From NCBI GenBank assembly GCA_022826925.1, contig JAJDTX010000152.1, positions 1 through 42,042 of the forward strand: a stretch of DNA of 42,042 bases, read 5' to 3'. The notes below the pieces were generated by a model that worked only from the letters and a program-made list of their open reading frames with translations, ran no database searches and had not been told where the DNA came from. Below, in pieces: positions 32,374 through 41,703 of the stretch; position 1 is the stretch's first letter; every line of letters starts with the position of its first letter. Source of the stretch: Bryobacterales bacterium (GTDB taxonomy: Bacteria; Acidobacteriota; Terriglobia; Bryobacterales; UBA6623). The position numbers and the translations under genes were made by a program.

Positions 32374-35241
32374 TCACTGACCGCCGCCGTTGAGCGCTAG
32401 CAACTCGCGCAAAACGTCGTCGTCTGAGATGTCTGTGGGCCAGCCGTACGCGGCTGCCACAGCCGCGTCGAGGGCTTGGTGTGCATTGATGAGCCACTGC
32501 GGCCGGGCGTTGTACAGGTTCGTCAGCGTCCGCTTCTTGAGAGCCTTTGCGGCGTCCTCGGTGCGCGGAACCGGCCGCTTCGGGTAGCCAGGCACCGGCT
32601 CGTCCACCCACTCGACCCACTCCGGCGGGTTGAGCCAGCGATCCCGCATCTCGACCAACCTTCGGGCTTCATGGGCTACAGCCATCGCCCGCGGGTCGTC
32701 GGCGTACTCGCTGGCCGGGATGTCCGGCGTCAGGCCAGGCGGAAACGGGAACGTCTCGAACGTCGTGCTCGGGGTATAGACCGGATCATTGCCGACTCCA
32801 TGCCAGCTACCCAGCCGCAACGACCAGAGTTCGTGGAATCGGTTGTGCAGGAGTCCGAAAGTCGTGTCGTCATCGCGTACGATGACGACGACCTTGCAGT
32901 CCGGGCAGACACGCGCGTCGAGCCACACGAACAGGCGATGCTTTGCGACGCGCACAGTTCCGACGCAACGCGTTACGGTATCGAGTGCTTGCCGCATCTC
33001 GGGGAATGGGCGGGCGTGTCGCCACCAGTGCTTGCGACGAGGCTTGCTTCGGTGCCCTCGCGGCTTGCTCATGTAGACATCGTAGACATGGTCCTGCACC
33101 CATCGAAACGGCTCTTCGTACAGCGCCGCATCGCACTCCGCCATTGTCCACCCGAAGTCGACGATCCATCTCCCAGCTGGCCGCCGGGTAAGGTCCATCC
33201 CGTTCATCCAAGGCTTCAAGACATCCGCATTGCTTCGGCCGTGCGGATTCGCTGGCAGCCGGAGCCACTCACGCGCCTGATGGCCTTCGACATCGAAAGC
33301 GCCACCCTTCTCGTCGCCCCGAAACGCGAGCCCAGCATTCTTCTGGAGCCGCCGAACCGCAGTGACGTCGATGCCGATACTGCCTTGCCGCGCCGTCAAG
33401 TCCGTATAGATTTCTTCGGCGCACTGGCCGTCGAGTCGGCTCTCAGCTGGTATGTTATCCGGGCGTCCAAAGCAGACCAACGACACCCTGACGGCGGCAC
33501 CATCGATCACCCAAGGCTCGTCGCTCCACGCCTCAAAGATCGGGCGTGCTTTCGTCGCCACGTGGAGAGCCTTCCGATTGGCGCCAGCCCGGATCGAATT
33601 CGTTGCCACGAGTCCGGCCCGTCGCGCCTTTCCTGACGCGATCTGTCGCCCGGCCTTCTCGAACCAATAGCAGACAAGATCCGCTACGCCAGATACCCTA
33701 CCCGCATAGACCGTCGACATTCGGGAAACATAGTCCTCGCCGAGGTGCGCGATCAGTCGCCACGCGCCCAGAAACGGCGGGTTGCCGATCACGACATCTG
33801 CGGTGGGCCAGTCCGGTTCTACACCATCTGGCGTCAGGATCGCGTCACGGCACTCGATAGTGTCAAGCGGCTTCAGAATCGGATCTCGCGCCTCCAAGAA
33901 GCCGTTGCGCCGCATCCACTGGATCTCGCCGATCCAGACTGAGACGCGGGCCAGTTCGGCCGCATACGGGTTGATCTCGATGCCCTTAACGTTGGCCGGC
34001 CCGATTTCTGGGAACCCCCGCTCAAGACCCAGCGCTTCCGCTTCGAGCTGGACGCGGTGCTCCAAGTCCTTTAGCGCCTGTAAGGCGAGATAGAGGAAAT
34101 TGCCCGAGCCGCACGCCGGGTCCAGCACCGTGAACGCTCTCAAGCGATTGAGGAACGCCCGGTACCGCCGCTTGGCCTCGTTCCACCGCTTCGTGCGAGT
34201 GGCCGGTGACTTGGCGGCTTCCGCACTCTTCAGCGCGGCGGCGATCTCCGCCTTCTCTGCGGCCCACTCGGCAAGCAACGGGCGTATCACGACCGGTTCG
34301 ATCAGCAACATGATCTTGTCGCGGTCCGTGTAGTGCGCCCCGAGCTGGGCGCGCTTCTCCGGGTCCAGCCCGCGCTCGAACAGGGTGCCGAGGATCGACG
34401 GGTCGATCTCCGCCCAGTCCAAGCGCGACGCGGCCAGCACGGTTTGGATGTCGGACTTCTCCAGCGGCAGCGCAGCGGCGTCGTCGAACAGCCCCCCGTT
34501 GAACCAGTCGACCGGCTCGAACCCTACCAAGCCGCCGGTGGCCATCGCCCCGAACAGATTTCCCGCAAGAGTGGCGAATTGCGGCGGCGTGCGCTGCGCC
34601 TGTTCCAGCATCCGTGTGAACATGTGGTCCGGCAGCAGCCCCACATCATCCGCGAACATGCAGAAGACGAGCCGATTGACGAAGTGCGCGACTACGTGCG
34701 CGTCGTGGCCGCGCTCGCGCAACGAGTGCGCAAGCGCTGCAAAGGATGCCGCGACACGCTCCGTGAGTGCCTGCCTGGTCTCGCCCGGCCGAAGCCGCTT
34801 CGGGTCGGAAAACGCCCACTTGAGCCTGTCGCGAATGGAGGCGTCCGTGAGGTCGTCGAGTCCGAACTCGTAGGTCTTGCTGACGCAATTGGTCCAGTTG
34901 GTGCGAATCCGGAACCGCAGCATGTCGGAGACGATCAGCAGCGGCGGGTTCTCCAGCGCCAGTGCGTACTGCCGCAACTGGCCGAACGCGGCGTCGAGGT
35001 TTGCGTGCTGCCCCTTGTACTCCCAGGCGAAGTGGTGGCGCTTCCAGACATCGGCCCAGCCGTCCTCGCCGGTGTCCTTGCGAGCGCCCCGCTCGAAGCA
35101 GTACGTCTTGCCGGTCGGGTCGGCCTCGGCCGGTGTCGGCTCGCCGAGCATCCGGCACAGGTCGATGAAGTGCTCCTGCGACGCGGAGCTCTCCTTCAAC
35201 TCGGAGGCTGCCCACTTGGCGATGAACTCATACGGTGTCAT
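32374..35241 (-). CDS. MmeI-like single-chain restriction-modification enzyme (type IIL/IIG)
   Basis: This 955-residue protein has the MmeI domain order. An N-terminal endonuclease motif D64-x9-E74-Y-K76 has the same spacing as MmeI D70-x9-E80-A-K82. A helical spacer is followed by an N6-adenine methyltransferase with SAM motif 'DPACGSGNF' (about 370) and catalytic 'NPPF' (about 485). A target-recognition region (about 620-850) and a C-terminal helical domain complete it. Such enzymes methylate one strand of a short asymmetric site and cut about 20 bases away. The specificity is not readable. No separate methylase or specificity gene is present, as expected. Its ATG overlaps the stop of a small upstream ORF (ATGA). 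Nearby transposase remnants point to an acquired island. Confidence 0.88.
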   Translation of the reverse strand: MTPYEFIAKWAASELKESSASQEHFIDLCRMLGEPTPAEADPTGKTYCFERGARKDTGEDGWADVWKRHHFAWEYKGQHANLDAAFGQLRQYALALENPPLLIVSDMLRFRIRTNWTNCVSKTYEFGLDDLTDASIRDRLKWAFSDPKRLRPGETRQALTERVAASFAALAHSLRERGHDAHVVAHFVNRLVFCMFADDVGLLPDHMFTRMLEQAQRTPPQFATLAGNLFGAMATGGLVGFEPVDWFNGGLFDDAAALPLEKSDIQTVLAASRLDWAEIDPSILGTLFERGLDPEKRAQLGAHYTDRDKIMLLIEPVVIRPLLAEWAAEKAEIAAALKSAEAAKSPATRTKRWNEAKRRYRAFLNRLRAFTVLDPACGSGNFLYLALQALKDLEHRVQLEAEALGLERGFPEIGPANVKGIEINPYAAELARVSVWIGEIQWMRRNGFLEARDPILKPLDTIECRDAILTPDGVEPDWPTADVVIGNPPFLGAWRLIAHLGEDYVSRMSTVYAGRVSGVADLVCYWFEKAGRQIASGKARRAGLVATNSIRAGANRKALHVATKARPIFEAWSDEPWVIDGAAVRVSLVCFGRPDNIPAESRLDGQCAEEIYTDLTARQGSIGIDVTAVRRLQKNAGLAFRGDEKGGAFDVEGHQAREWLRLPANPHGRSNADVLKPWMNGMDLTRRPAGRWIVDFGWTMAECDAALYEEPFRWVQDHVYDVYMSKPRGHRSKPRRKHWWRHARPFPEMRQALDTVTRCVGTVRVAKHRLFVWLDARVCPDCKVVVIVRDDDTTFGLLHNRFHELWSLRLGSWHGVGNDPVYTPSTTFETFPFPPGLTPDIPASEYADDPRAMAVAHEARRLVEMRDRWLNPPEWVEWVDEPVPGYPKRPVPRTEDAAKALKKRTLTNLYNARPQWLINAHQALDAAVAAAYGWPTDISDDDVLRELLALNGGGQ

Positions 35242-35462
35242 GTGCGCATCCAGCGTGCCTCCTGACGACCGGTGCCTGCCGTGCCAGCATGGCCCCAGTC
35301 GCTGACCCGGGCCCGCTCGTTACGCGCCGATGAAGTCCCCTTCCGTTTCTTGGGCGGGGGCCCGTGGGCAAACATCCGCTGGACAGCCTCATCCACGGCG
35401 AAGTTGAATTTCAGCGCGCGGTTCTCCGGCCGACCCGGACGCTCGCCCTCCTGTCTGTTCAT
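35238..35462 (-). CDS. small ORF translationally coupled to the restriction enzyme
   Basis: This 74-residue basic protein contains 'KFNFAVDEAVQRMFAHGPPP' followed by a KKRKG basic patch. Its TGA overlaps the ATG of the MmeI-like gene. Its ATG overlaps the TGA ending the IS1595-like transposase remnant. The helix-plus-proline/basic pattern looks like a real small protein, possibly an accessory of the enzyme. It may also be the 3' remainder of a longer gene cut by the insertion. I do not recognise a family. Confidence 0.5.
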   Translation of the reverse strand: MNRQEGERPGRPENRALKFNFAVDEAVQRMFAHGPPPKKRKGTSSARNERARVSDWGHAGTAGTGRQEARWMRT

Positions 35463-36326
35463 GCGGTCAGTATTTTGCACGCAATCGTCTTGCCGACCAT
35501 GTGCCCCATCTGGTTCATGGTATCCATACTGCAGATCCGGGCGCGTCCGGTGAACTTGTTCAGGTACCGATGCAGGTGCTTGGCTGTCATCCAGCGATAG
35601 ATGGCGCACTAACCGTGCTTGAACGGCGACCGAATCCCCTCGGTGCTATTCGTGTAAACCGCGCCCCGCACGTACTCGCCCGCGCTGGGATTCACCGCCT
35701 CAGGGGTGTACTCCTACAGATACCCGTCGGAACCATATCCCTCGGTGTACACCGCGAAACCCGGCTCCACCGTATCCTGCACGAATCCTCCAAGTGTCTT
35801 GGCCTCGGTGGAGGGCACCGGCTTGGCAGCCACCTTGCCCCCGCGTTCCTTCGCTCCGACCACGGCCGTCTCGCCCACCCTTCCGCTCCTGGCCCCAGCC
35901 ATGAGCCTCGTCAATCTCCACGGTGTCGCTGAGCGTTACTTCGCCGTTGCGGAACACTTCGCGGACTCCCTGAAGCATGTGCCACGCCGATTTCTGGGTA
36001 ATCCCCCTTCCCGATGCAGCTTCATGCTGGAGATTCCCTTGATGCTGGTGTCCGCCATGCAGAAAGCAACCGCCCATGCCCAATGGCCGAGATCGCTGGA
36101 CTCCGTGACCGTTCCCGTGTGCACGCTGAGCCGCTTGCGCGCTCCATGCGGGTGTACGGCATGGAGGGGGGCAATGGCCGTGATTGCCAGATGGGCGGTC
36201 CGGGCAGGTCGGACCGATCTTCGAGCGAATCCGCTCGAACCACCTTTCCGCCGCTACATCATTCGCGAACTTGCGCAGCAGCTCGATGATAGGGATAGCC
36301 TTGCGGTCCCTCCGCCCGGATCCCAT
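35459..36326 (-). pseudogene. decayed IS1595-family (ISXO2-like) transposase
   Basis: Pieces of one transposase appear in order on the minus strand but in different frames. The N-terminus 'IPIIELLRKFANDVAAERWF' begins near 36300. 'GTVTESSDLGHWAWAVAF' and 'SSMKLHREGG' follow near 36110-36030. 'ITQKSAWHMLQGVREVF' is near 36000, and 'VGAKERGGKVAAKPVP' with 'TEAKTL' near 35840. The C-terminus 'KHLHRYLNKFTGRARI' ends at a TGA at 35459. These match the DDE transposase of IS1595 elements. Several frameshifts and in-frame stops make it inactive. Terminal repeats could not be placed. Confidence 0.8.
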
Positions 36327-36636
36327 CGACGTCGTAAGCTCCTACAGAGTCTTCTTGGGCACAGTCGATTATGGAATATTCCCGCCAGATATCGTTTCTG
36401 AGCACTATCGAATTTAAGCTCCAATGAATTGGCCGAACTCGGACCGATGCATCCTCCGCGAGGGCAGCCACGCCCATACGCGAGGCAGGTGTGTCGAGCG
36501 AACCGCAGGGGAATCAGGAGCGCTCCTCAATCCAGAGCGACGGGATTCATGCCGGCCTAGCAGGGATCCAGCGGCAAGCCAACCGCAGAATTTATGCCGA
36601 CGACGCAGACGGCACTTCGCTTGAACTAGCCGAACT
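36327..36636. other. gene-free gap between transposase remnant and STAS gene
   Basis: About 310 bases. Short readings occur in several frames but none has family features or a ribosome site. It probably includes one end of the inserted element and decayed sequence. Nothing else recognised. Confidence 0.4.
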
Positions 36637-36975
36637 CTAGCCTGTGAGCGCCGCTATTGCCTCGTCCTTGGTCTCGTAGGTCGCGATGATCTTGTCAAAG
36701 CCGCTGATCGCGAAGACCTCGCGGATCGGTGGCGCGAGTTTGCAGATGCCGAATCCGGCATCGCGCTTCTGGAGGTTCTTGGCGGTCAGCAGAATCGCAC
36801 GTAATCCGGCACTGCTGATATATGCAAGCGGTTCAAAGTCAAGCAACAGCGCACGGTCGTCGTCCTGAACAATGTCACGGAGCGCCTTCTCGAAATCTCG
36901 GGCGTTGCTGCCATCGATTCGCGTACAGCCGTCGATGACCACCAAGCCATCCGTTCGCTCAAAGTCAAGTTCCAT
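36637..36975 (-). CDS. STAS-domain anti-sigma factor antagonist
   Basis: This 112-residue single STAS domain of the SpoIIAA/RsbV type has the phosphorylation loop 'YISSAGLRAIL', with Ser54/Ser55 as the likely acceptor, after the conserved 'LLLDFEPL' strand. An AGGAG lies 9 bases before the ATG. It is the missing third element for the RsbW-like kinase (28395) and the PP2C regulator (27207). When unphosphorylated it should bind the kinase and free its target. It lies alone, in the opposite orientation, about 8 kb away behind the restriction island. Confidence 0.9.
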   Translation of the reverse strand: MELDFERTDGLVVIDGCTRIDGSNARDFEKALRDIVQDDDRALLLDFEPLAYISSAGLRAILLTAKNLQKRDAGFGICKLAPPIREVFAISGFDKIIATYETKDEAIAALTG

Positions 36976-37157
36976 CTCTTAGCACTCCTGCGCCTGACAC
37001 CGTCCGCCCACCCATGCTAACGCATCAAGAGCGCCGCCTGCCGAACAGCCTACCGCTTTGTGAGTCCCTAGCATACCACTGGCCTGTTCCATCAATGCTG
37101 ACATGCTGACGTGGGACTTGACCCGCCGCGAGGCTGCCTAGGAAGGTTGCCACGAAA

Positions 37158-38543
37158 TCAGAACCTGTAGATGAACGAAAGGTAGGTGAAGGCATTGCCG
37201 TGCCCGGGGCTGTAAGCCTTCAGGAACGGACCCGGAAACATGTAACCCGCTACAACCTCGATGCCGAACATCCTGCTCGGATCATAGGCTAGGGTAGCGT
37301 TCACTTCGTCACCGATCTTCGTCTCGGCCGCACCTCCCTCCGGTGCCCTCACTGACAGCCGCCCGCCGACATTGTAAAGGGCATCGCGCCTGCTAGCAAG
37401 CCAAAAGGAGTGAAAATCGAACTGTAGCCGGACCTCGGGGCTGGGCCACAATTCCGTGCCGAGCCGGATGTTCTTGACATTGCGCCACCCGACGAGATCG
37501 TTGTAGCCGTACCAGCGGTGCGCCGTCGGGTACACATCCACGAATCCGCCGACCGTGCCGTCGGCGGGATCCTCGTCGCCCGACCCGAATGTGTATTCCG
37601 CGAACAAGCGCGGCGACAGCGAGGCGTCGAGCGTATGGCCGACTTCGGCGTAGTAGCCCCACGCCTCGATCGGGGCCCCGGCTAGGTTGCCCCACTGACG
37701 AACGAACGCGCCGTTGTAGTCCCAAGGCCCCAAATCGTCGTTCCAAACCCGCATGCCCGCCGTGTATCTGTCTAGGTCGCCGCGAATGTTGAGTTCGTTA
37801 GTGGCCAACGGGGTGGTCTGCCACAGGACGTACGGTTCCAAGTTCGCGTTCGGGATCACTCGCTTGAAGGACCCATAGATGCCGTGCAGGTTGTTGCCTT
37901 CCGCAGATTGGTTGATCCTGCGGCCAGGGTCGTTCTGAACCACCGATGCGGAGAAGATATCGAGTTCGGAACCCGACCGTTGAATGCGGACCTTGACGGC
38001 ATCGAATACTCTTGCCGTGTTGGCCCAGTCAAGGGCTCCTACTAGGCGCTGGTCACCGTAGGCCAACAGCTGCCGCCCGACCGTGACGGTGACCGGCGAA
38101 TCGTCGCGGCCCAGCTGCGTGTACGCTTGGCGCACGTCGAATCCATCGCTGAATGCGCCAATGTTGGGGACGCTGTCGCGGATCCCGGGCGCCCGCGCAT
38201 CTTGCCCCTGAAACCCGAACTTCAGCCAATCGACCGGTTGGATGCCGATATCGAGGCGTACCCGCCACAAGCTGTAGTCATCGTTTCTGTCAGCAGAGAA
38301 TCCCAGCCCGCTCCGGCCCTCGACGCGGACGCGAAACTCCCCGCCGAGCGAGAGCCAGTCCGGCATGTCGTCGCCGATCCCGTGGCGGAGGGTGTATTTT
38401 GGCTCCGCCGGAGCGTTGCTCTGGGCCGGTGCGATGGTGACGGCCAGCGTGAAGAGCACGATTCCGACGGAGGCGCGGTGCGTCCATGCTGGCCAACCGC
38501 GATTGCCGAGCGGGATTGTGCCGCTGCGTGAGATTGCTGGCAT
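37158..38543 (-). CDS. alginate-export-type outer-membrane porin
   Basis: This protein of 461 residues has a signal peptide ('ASVGIVLFTLAVTIAPAQS'), then a domain with 'LSLGGEFRVRVEGR', alternating beta strands and a C-terminal aromatic 'YLSFIYRF', typical of outer-membrane barrels. The 'YTQLGRDDSPVTVTVGRQLL' block with 'GDQRLVG' matches the alginate_exp (AlgE-like) family, often a sugar or general porin. The longer open frame to 38633 is only translated tRNA-Leu. The ATG at 38543 shares its A with the tRNA's CCA end, so no independent Shine-Dalgarno exists. Expression probably depends on the tRNA promoter and processing. Confidence 0.82.
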   Translation of the reverse strand: MPAISRSGTIPLGNRGWPAWTHRASVGIVLFTLAVTIAPAQSNAPAEPKYTLRHGIGDDMPDWLSLGGEFRVRVEGRSGLGFSADRNDDYSLWRVRLDIGIQPVDWLKFGFQGQDARAPGIRDSVPNIGAFSDGFDVRQAYTQLGRDDSPVTVTVGRQLLAYGDQRLVGALDWANTARVFDAVKVRIQRSGSELDIFSASVVQNDPGRRINQSAEGNNLHGIYGSFKRVIPNANLEPYVLWQTTPLATNELNIRGDLDRYTAGMRVWNDDLGPWDYNGAFVRQWGNLAGAPIEAWGYYAEVGHTLDASLSPRLFAEYTFGSGDEDPADGTVGGFVDVYPTAHRWYGYNDLVGWRNVKNIRLGTELWPSPEVRLQFDFHSFWLASRRDALYNVGGRLSVRAPEGGAAETKIGDEVNATLAYDPSRMFGIEVVAGYMFPGPFLKAYSPGHGNAFTYLSFIYRF

Positions 38544-38631
38544 GGTGCTGGAGGAGGGGGTCGAACCCTCACGCCCGGTAAGGGGCGCTGGATTTTGAGT
38601 CCAGTGCGTCTGCCAATTCCGCCACTCCAGC
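38543..38631 (-). tRNA. tRNA-Leu(CAA) with encoded CCA
   Basis: An 89-base class II tRNA. The acceptor GCTGGAG pairs with CTCCAGC followed by A and CCA. The anticodon arm is CTGGA-CTCAAAA-TCCAG, giving anticodon CAA. A long variable arm is typical of tRNA-Leu, and the T arm is GAGGG-TTCGACC-CCCTC. All four stems form. The 3' CCA overlaps the porin ATG. Confidence 0.95.
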
Positions 38632-38715
38632 ATCTTGATTAGGGGTCCGATAGAGCCTGCACAGTGCGTGTTACGGAGCTAGCCAGACCATCGCAGGGGG
38701 CGTGCGCAAAGCGAT

Positions 38716-38745
38716 ATTATAGTCTAGCCTATGGGTCCTCTGCAA
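38716..38745 (-). promoter_or_regulatory. sigma-70-type promoter for tRNA-Leu
   Basis: On the minus strand TTGCAG (38745-38740) and a perfect TATAAT (38721-38716) are 18 bases apart. Transcription should start near 38709, giving a leader of about 78 bases before the tRNA. It is the best promoter seen in the window. Confidence 0.7.
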
Positions 38746-38939
38746 AATTCCAGATGGCCCGGCCCGCTGGCCCGCTAGAAGCGAGTTCCCGACATGATGT
38801 TCATGCCGTGAATGATCGCCAGGGACAATAGATACGGTAATCACAATAAACAATGCTTATAATTGAGCGAATTCGGCGGGGCCAATGCCAGAGCTAGGCG
38901 CAGTTCCCTTGTCCCATCCGTTCCGGGTGCCGCGATCCT

Positions 38940-39560
38940 TGGCTGCAGGCCGGCGCTGCACGCACAGCGTCAGGCGCGTTTACTGGTCGACCGTCAGCGC
39001 CACGATGCCGCACATTAGGTGCCAGAGCAACTTGGCGTGTCCGCGCACGCGCCGCCTTCCGAACTCGTCTTCGAGCCGCCCGTTTACCCGCTCCACTGTT
39101 GAGCGCTCCCGGTAACGGCGCGCCTGCGGCGGCTGCTGTCCAATGTCGCGCTGGGCCAGCGCCTCGCGCTACAACTCCGACTGTTTCTGCGCAACCCGCC
39201 GCGGGTTGCTGTCGATCAGTGCACGTGCCCCAGTTGGAGGCTTCAGGGCCGGATTTCGTCCGCATCGTAGGCGCAGTCCATCAGCTCGTACGCGCTCTCC
39301 ACCTGCCCGCCGTAAACTGCGCCAGCGGGATCGCCCGCTGGCTGTCATGCAGCGAATCCGGGGTTAGCAGGCAACTTACCGGCAGTCCCCCGGCGATCGT
39401 GTCAATGTGCGCCTCGTACCGCTCTACTGATGCCCTTTCGCATTGTGCCTCACGACCGAGTCGCAGATCGTCGGCAGATCGTCCAGCGTCATCGACTGTA
39501 GCGCAAGCTGACGGCGGCCGGTCTGGATTTGCTCGGTCCCCGGGTGTCTGGGGCGCGCTG
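38940..39560 (-). pseudogene. decayed IS5/IS1182-type DDE transposase
   Basis: Minus-strand pieces give a recognisable transposase. 'SMTLDDLPTICDSVVRHNAK' lies near 39500. 'PDSLHDSQRAIPLAQFTAGR' is near 39360-39300, followed by 'YELMDCAYDADEIRP' and a TGA at about 39254. In another frame, 'RYRERSTVERVNGRLEDEFG' is near 39120-39060 and 'RGHAKLLWHLMCGIVALTVD' near 39040-38985, followed by a TAA. Stops and frame changes show it is dead. The ends of the element and its repeats are not resolved. Confidence 0.8.
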
Positions 39561-40433
39561 TAGACGGGCAGCTTAGTGGAGTTCGAGTTGCCGGGTGGCT
39601 AGCGCAAGGCGCGGGTGTGTTTCAACGGCGGGGAAGGCAGTGAGGGGTCCCAAGTGCTGCGGGCGCTGGGAGCGAAGCTGGAAGCGCCGTGAGCGCCGGA
39701 AGATGGCACCAGCGCGATCCACTGAGGCGGCGCGAGGACGGATCGAATCCATGCCTGAAGGAGCGATGGTCAACCTGTCAAGTCCCGGTGTCGCGGTGCC
39801 CGAAAGGAAGACAGTGGGGGTATAGGTAACAACGCCAATGCGCAACCCTGTAAAACGAATGAGTTACGAACGACAATGTCAAACATGACCTAGCTGTGCT
39901 GCAATATTGGGTGAACACTGCTGTACAGCAGCCTTGGCGCAGCCGGATTCCGGCTCCAAAGCTCCATCTCTACTGTCGGCGATCTGGGCAGCACCGTTCG
40001 CAGGGTCTTCGTCAGTGTTATCCGCAACCATTCGGGATCGGTACCTGCCCGCCGCATGCGGAAGGGTTGATGCGTGCCGAGATTCAGTCGCGCCCTTCGC
40101 GAGCGGATCGTATCGGCGGGGCCAATCGCTGTTTGATGATGCAACATGGGGGAGCACGAGTGTTCTCGATGGTTCGAGGTAGGCAAGGGATATGACCGTT
40201 CGGATCGCGCTCTGGGAAGCGCGAACTGGGTGTCTCCTCAGGGGGGGCCGGTCCAGACTTGAGCTCTTCAGCGAGCGACGGGTCAGACCGGTGCGAGCAA
40301 GATCGCAGAGCATCCTTCGTCGGACTCCATTGGCCACATCAGGTGCGAGCGGCGGCAGCCTGGACCGAACGCAATTCTCGACCGTCTCGGCCAGAGCCGG
40401 CTTCCATGGGCAGCAGACTTCCGGGTAGCTCTC
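39561..40433. other. long stretch without a recognisable gene
   Basis: About 870 bases between the transposase remnant and the second binding-protein gene. Open readings in all frames are short or overlap antisense to one another and lack family motifs. It may hold the 5' part of the dead transposase, other decayed mobile DNA, and the promoter of the gene at 40434. No RNA gene or tandem repeat was seen. Confidence 0.4.
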
Positions 40434-41702
40434 ATGTTCCGTATGACAAGGCGCGGTGCAATCCGATCAGCGCTAGGAGGAGTCTTCATGGCACCGATGA
40501 CAACAAGTACAAGCAAGGCTGCAAGCGACGGTGGCGTGGACGGCCAGCGAATCGTTCTCGGCATGTCGGCCGCATTTTCGGGCCCTTCCAGGGGTCTCGG
40601 GATCGAGCTGTACCGAGGGGCCAGCGCGTACTTCGAGCACGTCAACAGCACCGGAGGCGTTGACGGCCGAAAGATCGTTCTCAAGACCTATGACGATGGG
40701 TACCAGCCAGATCCGTCGGTGCAAAACACGATGACGCTGATGCTGGAAGACCGGGTGTTCGCCCTGTTCGGCTATGTCGGCACGCCAACGGTGACGCGCG
40801 TCCTGCCCATGCTGAAGAAGTTCCAGGATACGACCATGTACCTGTTCTTTCCGTTTACTGGTGCACAGCCCCAACGGGAACCGCCCTACGGCGACTTCGC
40901 ATTTAACCTGCGGGCGTCCTACCGGCAAGAGACCGCCGGCCTCGTAGACAATTTCGTCTCGATCGGCAGGAAGCGGATCGCCGTGTTCTATCAGGCTGAC
41001 GCCTACGGCCGCAGCGGCTGGGAAGGTGTCAGGCGGGCGCTGAGAGAGCACGGGGAAAAGATCGTCGCCGAGGCCACCTATCGCCGGGGCCAGAGGTTCG
41101 ACAGCAGCATGGGTCGGCAGGTTGAGATTCTGAAGGCTGCCAATCCCGACGCGGTGATCTGCATCGGGGCCTATGCGGCCTGCGCCGCCTTCTTGCGGGA
41201 CGCGGTTGATTTAGGGTTGAGCGTTCCAGTCGCCAATCTGTCCTTCGTGGGCAGCGAGAGCCTGCTGCAGCTGATCACCCAATCCCGCCCGGACCGGGAC
41301 CGCTACACCGACCTGTTGGTCAATTCACAGGTGGTCCCCAGCTACGAGGATGTCCGGATTCCCGCCATTCAGGAGTACCGCCAGCTGATGCTGCGGCACA
41401 ACCCGGACCCGCCGCAAGACCTGCTAGAGCAGAGCTACAGCGCTCTTCCCCAGAGCTTCGTCAGCCTGGAGGGTTTCCTCGACGCGAAGATGATGGTGAA
41501 GATCCTTGAAGTGCTCGGTGAGAACCCCGATCGAGCAAACTTGGAAAGCGCAGTCTTCTCGATCCAGGACTACGACCTTGGAATCGGGGAACTGGTCTCG
41601 TTCGGTCCGGACCGCAGGCAAGGCCTGCAGTCCGTCTACTACACGATCGTCGACGCGGGACGTTTCGTCCCGTTGGACGATTGGAAGCGCAGGTTTGCCT
41701 GA
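40434..41702 (+). CDS. second LivK-like periplasmic binding protein
   Basis: This 422-residue protein has an N-terminal twin-arginine-like signal ('MTRRGAIRSALGG'), then a Peripla_BP_6 fold with 'GMSAAFSGPSRGLG', 'GGVDGRKIVL', 'GYVGTPT' and 'LRASYRQET'. The 'LRASYxQET' and 'RIAVxYQxDxYGRxG' blocks are shared with the protein at 28811-29977, so the two are paralogues. A strong AGGAGG precedes an internal ATG at 40488. Starting there would remove the export signal, so the ATG at 40434 (or 40443) is preferred. No transporter genes follow; a membrane sensor gene starts one base after the stop. Confidence 0.88.
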   Translation: MFRMTRRGAIRSALGGVFMAPMTTSTSKAASDGGVDGQRIVLGMSAAFSGPSRGLGIELYRGASAYFEHVNSTGGVDGRKIVLKTYDDGYQPDPSVQNTMTLMLEDRVFALFGYVGTPTVTRVLPMLKKFQDTTMYLFFPFTGAQPQREPPYGDFAFNLRASYRQETAGLVDNFVSIGRKRIAVFYQADAYGRSGWEGVRRALREHGEKIVAEATYRRGQRFDSSMGRQVEILKAANPDAVICIGAYAACAAFLRDAVDLGLSVPVANLSFVGSESLLQLITQSRPDRDRYTDLLVNSQVVPSYEDVRIPAIQEYRQLMLRHNPDPPQDLLEQSYSALPQSFVSLEGFLDAKMMVKILEVLGENPDRANLESAVFSIQDYDLGIGELVSFGPDRRQGLQSVYYTIVDAGRFVPLDDWKRRFA

Positions 41703-41703
41703 G

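Noticed and set aside
38544..38633. Extension of the porin gene upstream to 38633
   Set aside because: The extra 30 residues are the translated tRNA-Leu gene; all stems of the tRNA form on the same strand.
40488..41702. Start of the second LivK-like gene at 40488, which has a strong AGGAGG upstream
   Set aside because: It would delete the twin-arginine-like export signal; the AGGAGG is explained as coding sequence (Leu-Gly-Gly).
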